This document shows, piece by piece, positions 17,889 through 26,289 of a DNA stretch of 64,000 nt. Each line of letters starts with the position of its first letter. Within the stretch, counting starts at the first letter, position 1. The position numbers were made by a program, and so were the translations under genes. The notes under the pieces are model-generated. The model saw only the letters and a program-made list of their open reading frames with translations, ran no database searches and was not told the origin of the DNA. This DNA comes from Paenibacillus sp. MBLB1832 (lineage in GTDB: Bacteria > Bacillota > Bacilli > Paenibacillales > NBRC-103111), in NCBI RefSeq assembly GCF_032271945.1, contig NZ_CP130319.1, positions 947,001 to 1,011,000 of the forward strand, in the 5' to 3' direction.

Positions 17889-19025
17889 ATGCAAAAGTGG
17901 TATCAAATCTTTTACAAAAACACCGGTCTTAGTCCGTATGTGTGGGTTGTTTTCTATATCCTCCCTTTTTATTTCATCTTTCGTTCTTCTACCACATACC
18001 AAATTGTATTAGGCACTATCATGATTATGGTTTTCTTTAGTTGTTATGTACTGTCCTTCTTATCGAAAGGATGGATTGTGTACTTTTGGACTAGCATACA
18101 AATTATTATTTCGATTATCATGGCTATCGTATTCAGCTATGTGTACTTCTCTCTCTTTTTAGCGTTTTTTATTGGTACCATGAAAAGTCGGGCAGGATTT
18201 ATTACGTTATACTGCATCCATCTAGTAACCACGATTGTAACGATTAACTATGAATTGGTATCTCAAAATCCTGTTTATTTTACGCAATTGCCTTTTATCA
18301 TCATTAGTGTAATTGGCGTTATTCTCATTCCAGTCACCACGTTCAACCGAAATAGGAGTGAAAAACTGCAGGGACAGCTAGAGGATGCAAATAAGCGGAT
18401 TTCCGAGTTGGTAAAGCTAGAAGAACGTCAAAGAATCGCCCGCGATTTACATGATACACTTGGACAGAAGCTCTCATTAATCGGGTTGAAGAGTGATTTG
18501 GCTGGGAAATTAATTAGCAAAAATCCGGCGCAAGCACAAATCGAAATCAATGATGTTCGTCAGACAGCTAGAATTGCGTTAAAGGAAGTTCGGGAAATCG
18601 TAACGCAAATGCGTGGAACGAGACTAGTGGAAGAGATTTTTCGAATTAAACAAATTTTGAAGGCTGCAGAGATCGACCTCATTTTAGAGGGAGAACCGAA
18701 GTTAACCAACACTTCCCTGATCAATGAAAATGTGTTGAGCATGTGCTTGAAGGAATCGATAACGAATATTATCAAACATAGCAGTGCTACTAGATGTTCG
18801 ATCACCATTGAGCCATCTCTAAGCGATCTTGTTATCAAAGTCGGGGACAATGGGATCGGCATGACGAAAGAATGTCTTGTGTTACTTGGGAATGGATTAC
18901 GAGGTATGAAAGAACGACTTGAGTTTGTAAACGGTTGTATGGAAATTATCTCAGACAATGGAACAACGATTGTTATCAAAGTGCCGAATGCTATCATACC
19001 ACCAGAGAGAGAGGTGAGGATATGA
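17889..19025 (+). CDS. desK: Thermosensor histidine kinase DesK
   Basis: 378 aa. Four or five transmembrane helices (about 16-150) form the thickness-sensing region, then a coiled linker and the HisKA_3 dimerisation helix EERQRIARDLHDTLGQKLSL. The phospho-acceptor is H188, the same residue number as in B. subtilis DesK. ATP-binding N and G boxes: ESITNIIKHS, KVGDNGIGM and GNGLRGMKERLE. Membrane ordering at low temperature is expected to switch it from phosphatase to kinase. The last codons overlap the desR ATG. Confidence 0.96.
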   Translation: MQKWYQIFYKNTGLSPYVWVVFYILPFYFIFRSSTTYQIVLGTIMIMVFFSCYVLSFLSKGWIVYFWTSIQIIISIIMAIVFSYVYFSLFLAFFIGTMKSRAGFITLYCIHLVTTIVTINYELVSQNPVYFTQLPFIIISVIGVILIPVTTFNRNRSEKLQGQLEDANKRISELVKLEERQRIARDLHDTLGQKLSLIGLKSDLAGKLISKNPAQAQIEINDVRQTARIALKEVREIVTQMRGTRLVEEIFRIKQILKAAEIDLILEGEPKLTNTSLINENVLSMCLKESITNIIKHSSATRCSITIEPSLSDLVIKVGDNGIGMTKECLVLLGNGLRGMKERLEFVNGCMEIISDNGTTIVIKVPNAIIPPEREVRI

Positions 19026-19621
19026 TCAGAATTGTGATTGCCGAGGACCAACGGATGCTGCTGGGCGCACTTGCTTCCTTACTTGATTTGGAAGAGGATA
19101 TGCAGGTCGTTGGCAAAGCAAGCAATGGCGAGGATGCTGTGAAACTCGTTAAACTGCATAAGCCTGACATTTGTGTCATGGATATCGAGATGCCAATAAT
19201 GAGCGGTTTAGATGCAGCGGAGGAACTAAAGGGATTGGGTTGCAAAGTCATTATATTGACCACGTTTGCCAGATACGGGTATTTTGAACGGGCCGTGAAA
19301 GCAGGTGCCAACGGTTATTTGTTGAAAGATAGCCCAAGCGAAGAACTGGCTACCTCGATTCGCAGTGTGATGGCTGGCAGACGAATTTATGCCTCAGAGT
19401 TGGTCGATGAGACATATAATGAAGAAAATCCATTGACGGAGAGGGAAAAGGAAGTGCTGAACCTGATCGCCGACGGTAAAAATACGAAAGAAATCGCTGA
19501 TCACATGTACATTACAAGAGGTACCGTTCGCAACTACATTTCCGTTATTCTCGATAAGCTCAATGTCACTAACCGAATTGAGGCTATTATGCGGTTCAAA
19601 GAGAACGGATGGTTCAAATGA
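19022..19621 (+). CDS. desR: Response regulator DesR (NarL/FixJ family)
   Basis: 199 aa. Receiver domain with acidic E8-D9, phospho-acceptor D54 (CVMDIEMPIMSG) and K in LLKDSPSEEL; C-terminal LuxR-type helix-turn-helix LTEREKEVLNLIADGKNT then KEIADHMYITRGTVRNYI. D54 is the number known for B. subtilis DesR. The ATG at 19022 has GAGGTGAGG upstream and overlaps desK by 4 bp. It should activate des by binding the palindromic region near 16618. Confidence 0.96.
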   Translation: MIRIVIAEDQRMLLGALASLLDLEEDMQVVGKASNGEDAVKLVKLHKPDICVMDIEMPIMSGLDAAEELKGLGCKVIILTTFARYGYFERAVKAGANGYLLKDSPSEELATSIRSVMAGRRIYASELVDETYNEENPLTEREKEVLNLIADGKNTKEIADHMYITRGTVRNYISVILDKLNVTNRIEAIMRFKENGWFK

Positions 19622-19625
19622 CAGG

Positions 19626-19703
19626 CCAAAAAAAGGTGAATGGGTACCCATAGACTGGCACTTTGAAAAAAGGTGTTCAGGTTTGTGGGTACCTTTTTGT
19701 TAA
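19626..19703 (+). terminator. Probable terminator after desR
   Basis: AAAAAAGGTG...GGGTACCC on the left and GGGTACCTTTTT on the right can pair with one bulge around a large loop, ending in a T-run at about 19697. Confidence 0.5.
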
Positions 19704-20080
19704 CTATTTCGGTTCAAGCTGAAAGTGATGTAAGAGTCACAACGCTGAGTATGAGTGTTTTTCCCAATCCCATCAGCAGTCATTAGTTAATGAAATTATC
19801 AACAGGAGCATCGCAGAAGTATTAGTGAATTTAATGTCGATGTAGATGCAACAACAGGTTTAACTATAGAAGTATTTTCTTATCGTTAGAATATGAGCAT
19901 TTTTATGACAGCAATTACAAGTACATTATTTAACAGCTAGATGCTCGTCAGCAACATTGCTACGCTCCCTCGGTATGATTTAATTTCCTCACGCAAGCTC
20001 GTCTATTAGCAGAATTTCACTTCCATCGTACAGAGGCGCTCGTTTTTTTACAAAGTTGAAATTTATACATCTACAGGAAT
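19704..20080. other. Gene-free stretch with eroded coding text
   Basis: No intact gene. Around 19790-19890 the plus strand reads INRSIAEVLVN and, one frame away, NVDVDATTGLTIEVFSYR then stop, which looks like the frameshifted end of a small protein. Family not recognised. Confidence 0.3.
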
Positions 20081-20106
20081 CTAACGGAGAACGTTACTTC
20101 AATAAA
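20081..20106 (+). repeat. Dispersed CTAACG repeat, copy 1
   Basis: CTAACGGAGAACGTTAC followed directly by TTCAATAAA, then a hairpin at 20111-20154. One of about nine related copies in the window. Confidence 0.65.
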
Positions 20107-20110
20107 CCAC

Positions 20111-20154
20111 AAAATGAGGCTACCACCGCGAAAAACGAGTGGCAGCCTTATTAA
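20111..20154. terminator. Hairpin following repeat copy 1
   Basis: TGAGGCTACCAC and GTGGCAGCCTTA pair across a short loop (one mismatch), with T/A-rich flanks. It may act as a bidirectional terminator. Confidence 0.5.
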
Positions 20155-20259
20155 GCTATTGTGCAGGCTAACGTAGCAAATGTAATTAATTTATAAAACA
20201 AAAACCACCCAGTGTGGTAAAATTTGGGTTGATTGTACCATTGGAATTGAGGTGATATC

Positions 20260-20994
20260 TTGTCGAACCACGTATACATTATTACTGGAGCATCGAGTGG
20301 ACTTGGTGCCGAAATTTCTAGACAACTTTTATTAGAAGAAAACAATGTGTTTTGCTTATCTCGAACTGAAAATGACGACATCATCAGACAAGCCTCAGGT
20401 TACAGATATAAGTTCTACTCCATTGATCTTACTCATGTAGAGAACGTATATCTTATTTTGCAGGAGATTATTGCAACAATTGATTCGAGTAAGATTGATT
20501 CTATAACACTTATCAATAATGCCGCTTCAGTATCCCCCATCAAAGATATACAGTATTGCACGCAAGATGAAATCATGGCAAATATACAACTGAACTTAAC
20601 GACACCTATTATGCTTACCTCCAGTTTTATAAGATTAACATCCGAATGGGAAGTAAAAAGAAGGATTGTAAACATCTCTTCTGGATCGGCTCAGTATCCA
20701 GCCCAAAGTATGAGTCTTTACTGTTCGGCTAAATCGGCACTGAATATGTTCTCCCGATGTGTGGGGCTTGAGCAAGATGGTGTACCAAATGCTGTTCAAG
20801 TATTTGCAGTTGATCCAGGAATGATGGATACAGAAATGCAAAAAACAGCTCGTGATTCCGTTTTTCAACTATCGGAATTTTTTTCGAAACAGAAATTGGA
20901 GGGCAACCTTACCGATCCCGCTCATGTAGCAAGTAAGATATTAACATTAATTAACTCCCTAGTAATAAAGAATGGCGATATTCATCATGTGTGA
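20260..20994 (+). CDS. Short-chain dehydrogenase, YueD/benzil reductase-like
   Basis: 244 aa classical-length SDR. Cofactor motif GASSGLG (residues 9-15), NNAA at the active-site strand, catalytic Ser in NISSGSA, and YCSAK giving the Tyr-x-x-x-Lys pair. PGMMDTEM follows as in sepiapterin reductase-like SDRs, the group that includes B. subtilis YueD ((S)-benzoin-forming benzil reductase). Start is TTG at 20260 with GAGGTGATATC upstream. NADPH is the likely cofactor because Arg follows the second strand (SRTEND). Confidence 0.88.
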   Translation: MSNHVYIITGASSGLGAEISRQLLLEENNVFCLSRTENDDIIRQASGYRYKFYSIDLTHVENVYLILQEIIATIDSSKIDSITLINNAASVSPIKDIQYCTQDEIMANIQLNLTTPIMLTSSFIRLTSEWEVKRRIVNISSGSAQYPAQSMSLYCSAKSALNMFSRCVGLEQDGVPNAVQVFAVDPGMMDTEMQKTARDSVFQLSEFFSKQKLEGNLTDPAHVASKILTLINSLVIKNGDIHHV

Positions 20995-21140
20995 GTCGCT
21001 GCCGCTAAACATAATTAAATACAAATGAGGGCCGCCGCGCTAGGGGGGCTATCATTTGGTATTATAAATTATTGCCCTCAAAGATTTCGTGTGAAACTTA
21101 GATACTGAGTACCCCTGAGCACTTTTGTCTAGATCAACAA

Positions 21141-21500
21141 TTAAACCGAGACTATGTTTAACACGTAATGCTTTTCAACTCCATTTTCAAATGATAAATA
21201 CATTTTAAAAACAGCGCCATAATCGAGCATGCCTGTGATCTTATCTGCTTTATGTATCGCTTTAGTGAATGATTCGATCTCTTCAGGATTTGTAATGATC
21301 TTTTCTACAAAGAGCGGCTTCTCCATTTCTTTGCATATTTGACTATACTCTAACTTAATTTTCATAATTTTTGTACTTATTAAGATTCCGTTGTTAGAAG
21401 GAGAAATTACAGTTATATCCTTGTTACCCTTATGCGTACAACCAAAAACGAGTGCACAAATGACGAATAGAACTGAGAAACTGAGAAATAGTTTTTTGAT
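21141..21500 (-). CDS. Putative small lipoprotein with ATC in place of the start codon
   Basis: About 119 aa if translation begins at 21500. The text KKLFLSFSVLFVICALVFGC is a textbook lipoprotein signal with lipobox VFGC, and the preceding codon is ATC with GAGAAGG 8 nt upstream; no ATG/GTG/TTG is available in frame before a TGA. The first standard start (ATG 21365) would lose the signal. The body (KLEYSQICKEMEK, IESFTKAIHKADKITG, MYLSFENGVEKHYVLNI) is not recognised. Either a mutated ATG or a rare ATC start. Confidence 0.5.
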   Translation of the reverse strand: MKKLFLSFSVLFVICALVFGCTHKGNKDITVISPSNNGILISTKIMKIKLEYSQICKEMEKPLFVEKIITNPEEIESFTKAIHKADKITGMLDYGAVFKMYLSFENGVEKHYVLNIVSV

Positions 21501-21681
21501 ATGTCATACCTTCTCTCGAAATAAGAACTATTTGTTTTAATAGACGTGAAGAATCAGATTTCAGTTTCAACCTTCGTCAATTTATTTTACTCACTAGCAC
21601 AAAATACAGAACGAAGATTAATGTATAAGTACCATCCATTCAACTTGGGCAAGCCGTGCATAAGGGGGGGGGAGATAAATT

Positions 21682-22064
21682 ATGTCAAAAGTACATGATC
21701 TTATGAAGTCGATTTACAAAATGATCAAATCAAATTACATACTAAATATGATGATAATAGAATAATTGAGGAAACAGATATTGTTTTTACTGAAGTGTTT
21801 AATCACTTTTTTGAACACCAATTGAAAGGCAGTATTATTCTTGATATTTATGAATCAGATATTCCTAAATTTATTAAAGAAAATTCTGAACTATTAAGAC
21901 AGCATGAATCCTATGGATGGCCAGTGATGTATGATTCAATTGATGAAATGGAACAAATCTTAATTGAAGGTGGTTATAAATACATTATTCTTATGTCATC
22001 ATACGGATTGAATGGTTGGGTATTGGCTAAGAATTTTGAAATCATCACACGAAAGATTGAGTAG
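21682..22064 (+). pseudogene. Unknown small protein, frameshifted
   Basis: ATG 21682 has a G-rich ribosome site (GGGGGGGGAG) 8 bp upstream and encodes MSKVHDLMK, then loses frame. Adding one base near 21718 joins it to VDLQNDQIKLHTKYDDNR and on to ESYGWPVMYDSIDEME and YKYIILMSSYGLNGWVLAKN, ending at 22064. The total would be about 128 aa. The conserved-looking C-terminal part starts at GTG 21795. Family not recognised; it resembles orphan or immunity-type proteins by size only. Confidence 0.55.
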
Positions 22065-22147
22065 TGATTGTAAGTTTACTTTGATGGTAGAGGTAGGGAC
22101 ATGGTATAACTGTGTTCACACTTTGGCATTCGGCATGAATCATTGCG

Positions 22148-22164
22148 CTAACGCAGAACGATAG
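22148..22164 (+). repeat. Dispersed CTAACG repeat, copy 2
   Basis: CTAACGCAGAACGATAG, lying just left of the IS110 element. The TTCAATAAA extension and hairpin are absent, as if the rest had been displaced by the insertion. Confidence 0.6.
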
Positions 22165-22278
22165 CATTCCTGTAGAGCGTTAATTTTGAGCTTTGCAAAA
22201 AAACAAGCGCCTCGGTACGATGGGAGTACGCAACGGGTCATAGCCCTTAAAATCCCATCATCCAGGAGGACGCTCTAT

Positions 22279-23550
22279 ATGAAGTTTAAATCGCAGAACA
22301 AACAAAATCAACTCATTGAAAAAATTACCGCTCAGCATCTAGTTGTCGGGATCGACATCGCTCAACAAGCACATGTCGCACGTGCAGTTAATTTTCGTGG
22401 AATCGTGGTCGGCAATCCAATATCCTTCACGAATGATGAAGAAGGATTTCAAAATCTTCTTGAGTGGATTCATTCATTGCAAGCAGCTCATAACCTTAGT
22501 TCGGCTATCATTGGTATGGAACCTACCGGTCATTACTGGCTTAACGTCTCTAAATGGCTCTCTGAGCGTTAATATGAAGTTGTTCTCGTCAATCCTCATC
22601 TCGTGAAAAAGAATAAGGAAAACCGTGACAATACGCCATCTAAGAGTGACAAAAAGGATGCTCTCGTCATTGCGGACATGGTTAAGAACGGCTATTACTC
22701 GTTCACTCGCAACACACCTGAAGCCTTTGAAGAACTTCGAGTCTTTTTCTCAAACCGGGACTCTGTCGTAACGAGACTCGTTAGTGTGAAGAATCAAATC
22801 CATCGTTGGGTTGACGTTGTGTTCCCTGAGCTGCGACAAGTCTTTAAAAACCTTATGTGCAAAGGCTCATTGGCCACATTAAGGCTTTTCTCAACACCTG
22901 AAGAACTGAGGAAATTAGAGCCTCAAGATGTGGTATGTGGGTGGAAGTCCCTAATGAAACGTCAGCCTGGCGAAATTAAGGCTCGAGCACTTATTGCTCT
23001 TGCTAGCCATTCTGTTGGTTCTAAACAAGCTACTTATGCGTATAAGCTTCATTTAAAGCAGCTTCTGGCCGAATATGATCTTGCCTGCGAACAGCTGAAA
23101 ATAGTAGAGACAGAGATTACTGCCGTTTTAGACCGCATTCCCTTCGCTAAATCAATGCTTGCTGTAAAAGGGATTAACGCCATTTCACTTGCTGGTATTC
23201 TTGGTGAAGCAGGGGATTTAAGTGGCTTTGTACACGGCAATGCATTACTTCGGCATGCTGGCCTAAACCTTGCAGAAGCAAGCTCAGGCAAATGGACGGG
23301 ACAGATGAAAATAAGTAAACGCGGACGATCTCGTTTGCGCCGTTTCATCTATATGATGACCATTAGTATGGTAGGGAACAATCCAGAATTTAAAGCAATG
23401 CATGCGTACAATGTACAGATGAAAAAGATGAAGAAAATGAGATCTCTTATGAAACTGTGTGGAAAATTAGCCCGAATACTCGTTGGAATGGCCCGCAGCA
23501 ACGAAGCCTACGACCCTACTAAAACAATGCCACTTCAGTTAGCAGCTTAA
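22279..23550 (+). pseudogene. IS110-family transposase with internal TAA
   Basis: About 423 codons in one frame, interrupted by TAA at 22570-22572 (after WLSER, before YEVVLVNPH). The DEDD RuvC-like domain shows D in VVGIDIAQQAH, E in GMEPTGHYW and the D pair in KSDKKDALVIAD. The C-terminal Transposase_20 domain has LAVKGINAISLAGILGEAGD and LAEASSGKWTGQ with the conserved Ser. ATG 22279 has CAGGAGGAC upstream. Apart from the stop codon the gene is intact, so the inactivation looks recent, unless the stop is read through. Confidence 0.88.
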
Positions 23551-23585
23551 GTACTTAAGTAATATCCAACCGTTTCGTCGTACGA

Positions 23586-23913
23586 ATTTTGGCTTATTCG
23601 CGGGATTTCAAAAGAAAGCACGGAGTACCGGATGTGTTCAACCAAAGGGCATAGACCCGTAACGATAGCAAGACCGGCCTCCACCCCTTGGACAGGTGTA
23701 ACGAAGGAATGAGAGGGCATAGACCCGTTGAGACATGGGAGTGAAAACCTCCAGGGGCGGCGTGGAGATAGCGTGCAGTATATGGAAATATATGGGGTGT
23801 AAACCTCACCCTGTGTTTCAGTGCGCCTTCATGTTGCCAAGGTCTATTACGGAGACTCTATTCCAAACCTCCTGTCTTTTAAGAAGGGTGAAATCCTGCG
23901 AATAAGCGAGCAT
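23586..23913 (+). ncRNA. Candidate structured guide RNA region of the IS110 element
   Basis: The end segments CTTATTCGCGGGATTTCA (about 23593-23610) and TGAAATCCTGCGAATAAG (about 23890-23908) pair over 18 bp with one mismatch, closing about 300 nt without a credible gene. Inside, GGGCATAGACCCGT occurs twice (23647-23660 and 23715-23728). IS110/IS1111 elements encode bridge or seek RNAs in their noncoding ends, so this is the natural candidate; which side is used is not decided by sequence alone. Confidence 0.45.
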
Positions 23914-23927
23914 ACGTGAGAAAACTT

Positions 23928-23980
23928 AATCGAACCGAGGGAGTTAAACAGTGAAGGGCTGCCGCGTGGCAGCCCTTCAC
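23928..23980. repeat. AATCGAACCG repeat copy 2 plus 13-bp perfect hairpin
   Basis: AATCGAACCGAGGGAG (23928-23943) matches 13169-13184 with one difference. It is followed by GTGAAGGGCTGCC (23951-23963), loop GCGT, and GGCAGCCCTTCAC (23968-23980), a perfect 13-bp stem. Confidence 0.6.
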
Positions 23981-23984
23981 CCCG

Positions 23985-24008
23985 CTAACGAGCAGAATAG
24001 TTCAATAA
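23985..24008 (+). repeat. Dispersed CTAACG repeat, copy 3
   Basis: CTAACGAGCAGAATAG followed by TTCAATAA, at the right side of the IS110 element and upstream of another hairpin. Confidence 0.6.
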
Positions 24009-24037
24009 GAATGCCAGCATGCCTGCATTGGAAAATA

Positions 24038-24085
24038 ACACAGAACGAGAACCGTTAAGAAGATGGTTCTCGTTCTGTGTATGTG
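24038..24085 (-). terminator. Terminator of the germinant receptor operon
   Basis: Perfect 16-bp stem, 24038-24053 with 24065-24080, 11-nt loop. On the minus strand it follows the GerC-type stop codon and leads into TATTTTCC. Confidence 0.8.
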
Positions 24086-24090
24086 CAAGC

Positions 24091-25176
24091 TTATTTTCGC
24101 ACATTCGTCAAAGGTTGAATATGAAGCTCATATGTAACGTTAAATTTCACGTTCGCCCAGAGAGTAGACCATTCATCCTCGCTCATGGGCTTCGAAAAAG
24201 GACCTAGTGTAAGAGTACCTATTTCCAGAGGGTCCACTTCCGAATTTTGCATTTTCTTTAGCAGCTCTGTTGTTTGTTTTTCGAAAAGCGATTTTATTTG
24301 TTGATGAATAACCGCTAATTGATCAAGGTTGTCTATATCTCCCTTTCCACGGTACTCTTCAATTCGACCTTTGAGCTCGACGTTGAGAGATAATGTTGAG
24401 TAGTCGAGATTTAATTTCATCTTTGTCTTGGAAGTGACATTCCCCATCGTTATTGATAACTCTGGGATGGTAAGGACTTTAAGGTGATGATTATGATCAA
24501 TCAGTTGGAATATTTGTTCATTTCTCTTATTAATGTTCGTTTGCAGTTTATCGTTTTTGAAGAAGGCAGTTCCTTCGTAGATAAAATTTTCTTTATCGAC
24601 CTTGAAAATAGGAGCCACTGGATCGGAGTATGGTGAATAGTACCTTTTCATAAATTGATGTAGATTTACAATAGTCATATCTCCTTGTTTCTTATACTCA
24701 TAGTGTTTAAGCAAACGATAAAGTAAATAGCCAGGAACGTCTTGTGTTTTTATTTGATTTTTAATGAAATCATCAAAGCTTCCATTGACGATGATGATAT
24801 AAAGGCGTTGAGAAATATCAGGGTCCGTAAATAAAGTGTTCATAAGTGATGTAATGCCTTTTTTTGCCAGTTCTTGTTCAATAAATACCATACGAAGTTG
24901 TCCTGATTTTACTTCCCGATGATAGCTTAAATTAAAATCCTTTCCTCCCTCCTTCAATAGATCGACTTCTTGGGTAAGTATTTTTTTTGGTTCAGAATAT
25001 ATGGGTGGTACCAGTGTGCTTATTCTTAGCTTCCCTTCTGCACCCTCAGTAATCGACCACAAAATCACAGGGGAGATTTCTTCGATCTGATTGTTATCTA
25101 CAAATGGGGAGCATCCAATCATCCATAGCATACTGCTCATTATGACGAGGAACATCGTATGTTTAAACAGCCTCAA
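24091..25176 (-). CDS. Germinant receptor C subunit (Ger(x)C lipoprotein)
   Basis: 361 aa lipoprotein of the spore inner membrane. The signal ends in lipobox MIGC (about residues 20-23). The Ger(x)C fold is seen in the body: FIEQELAKKGITSLMNTLFTD-like block, ALFFKNDKLQ-type strand (GTAFFKNDKLQ) and the C-terminal helix QIKSLFEKQTTELLKKMQ followed by DPLEIGTL. Start is TTG at 25176, two bases after the B-subunit stop, with AAAGGGG upstream; a longer frame begins inside the B gene. With the A and B subunits it forms a nutrient receptor triggering germination. Confidence 0.92.
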   Translation of the reverse strand: MRLFKHTMFLVIMSSMLWMIGCSPFVDNNQIEEISPVILWSITEGAEGKLRISTLVPPIYSEPKKILTQEVDLLKEGGKDFNLSYHREVKSGQLRMVFIEQELAKKGITSLMNTLFTDPDISQRLYIIIVNGSFDDFIKNQIKTQDVPGYLLYRLLKHYEYKKQGDMTIVNLHQFMKRYYSPYSDPVAPIFKVDKENFIYEGTAFFKNDKLQTNINKRNEQIFQLIDHNHHLKVLTIPELSITMGNVTSKTKMKLNLDYSTLSLNVELKGRIEEYRGKGDIDNLDQLAVIHQQIKSLFEKQTTELLKKMQNSEVDPLEIGTLTLGPFSKPMSEDEWSTLWANVKFNVTYELHIQPLTNVRK

Positions 25177-25178
25177 TG

Positions 25179-26288
25179 CTAGATAAGCCCCTTTCGTTTG
25201 CAAGCAATCAGAAGGAAGGTTGGGATGAACAAGTAGGTAAATGCCCGTAACCAAATCTGTAGGTTCATCAAAGGGTTCTGTTCAGTTTCATCAAACCACT
25301 TGTCTAGAATAATCGTACTTATTAAAATCATGATCCAGCAGGTTATAAAACCAATTCGATTGCTCTGTTCGTTTAATCTTCCTGAAACTATTCGAATAGC
25401 CCCGTAGAACCATAAGAAATAAAGGGAAATGGCCCACACATAATAAAACATTTGCATGCAAATTAAAATGATATCAATTCGCTCCAAAACAGGAGTTTGC
25501 AGATAACGAATAAGGTCCGTTACCGGAAATCTGCTTTTGTTCAAGTATTGGGAACTAAAAAATAATAAGGAAACAACAAACATAATCAAATACTCAAAGA
25601 CAGACGTGGTATTAGCAAATGTCAAATATTTCAACATCTTTTGTTTTTGGTTTATCCACGGCCCAATAAAGACCAAGTACTCCGGTCCCGAGAACGCTTG
25701 CCAAATGAACAAAAGATTCTTCCAGGAGACTGTCGACCAGTCTGCGGGGATCAAGGGATATAAATCGTGAAGTGACGCCATCGATGGGAAGAAGAAAGGA
25801 ATAAAACATAAAATCATCCAAGCGGAACCAAAAAAGGCAATAACGACAAAGCGTATCGCATTCGTCATTCCTCGAGAGGCCGCGTACAAACAAATCCCAA
25901 AGAGAAATAAAATCAACCACAAAGGATTCATGGAAGGGAAGATGATACTATTAATCACTTCCACAGTCCCCAGTGTACTTACATATATTTTAGCAAAAAT
26001 GAAAAACAGACCAACGAAGGCCAAAACACGAACCGTCCGCTTTCCAAATAGTTGAACGAATCCTTGATATCCTTTGGTGGAAATGTCTGATGAAAACCAT
26101 TTTGCAATCAAGATCATATTCAATTGTGATAAAATCCCCACGGCAATTAATGCCCAAATCATATAGGGATAAACCAATTTGGAAGGAGTGACTAAGACGA
26201 AATATAGCATTTGACTTCTGTTGACCATGAAAAAGACATAGATCCCGCCAAACGTGACCGTTCTCTCATATAAGGAAGATGCCTTCAC
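25179..26288 (-). CDS. Germinant receptor B subunit (spore germination permease)
   Basis: 369 aa APC-superfamily-like membrane protein with about ten transmembrane helices, the presumed nutrient-binding subunit. VYFFMVNRSQMLYFVL-like first helix, GFVQLFGKRTVR loop, FGICLYAASRGMTNAIR helix and FLPIFFPSM region are typical of GerAB/GerKB. Start is GTG at 26288, one base after the A-subunit stop, with AAAGGAG upstream. Confidence 0.93.
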   Translation of the reverse strand: MKASSLYERTVTFGGIYVFFMVNRSQMLYFVLVTPSKLVYPYMIWALIAVGILSQLNMILIAKWFSSDISTKGYQGFVQLFGKRTVRVLAFVGLFFIFAKIYVSTLGTVEVINSIIFPSMNPLWLILFLFGICLYAASRGMTNAIRFVVIAFFGSAWMILCFIPFFFPSMASLHDLYPLIPADWSTVSWKNLLFIWQAFSGPEYLVFIGPWINQKQKMLKYLTFANTTSVFEYLIMFVVSLLFFSSQYLNKSRFPVTDLIRYLQTPVLERIDIILICMQMFYYVWAISLYFLWFYGAIRIVSGRLNEQSNRIGFITCWIMILISTIILDKWFDETEQNPLMNLQIWLRAFTYLFIPTFLLIACKRKGLI

Positions 26289-26289
26289 A

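Larger units (their letters stand above)
22165..23984 (+). mobile_element. IS110-family insertion sequence
   Basis: About 1.8 kb. It holds an IS110 transposase gene with one nonsense codon, roughly 115 bp of 5' noncoding DNA and over 400 bp of 3' noncoding DNA with strong secondary structure. The ends are not certain; they are placed between two copies of the dispersed CTAACG repeat (22148-22164 and 23985-24008). No terminal inverted repeats or target duplication are obvious, as normal for IS110. Confidence 0.6.

Noticed and set aside
23594..23809. 71-codon minus-strand frame in the IS110 noncoding end
   Set aside because: Lies inside the structured, self-complementary region, has no ribosome site and its composition is not protein-like.
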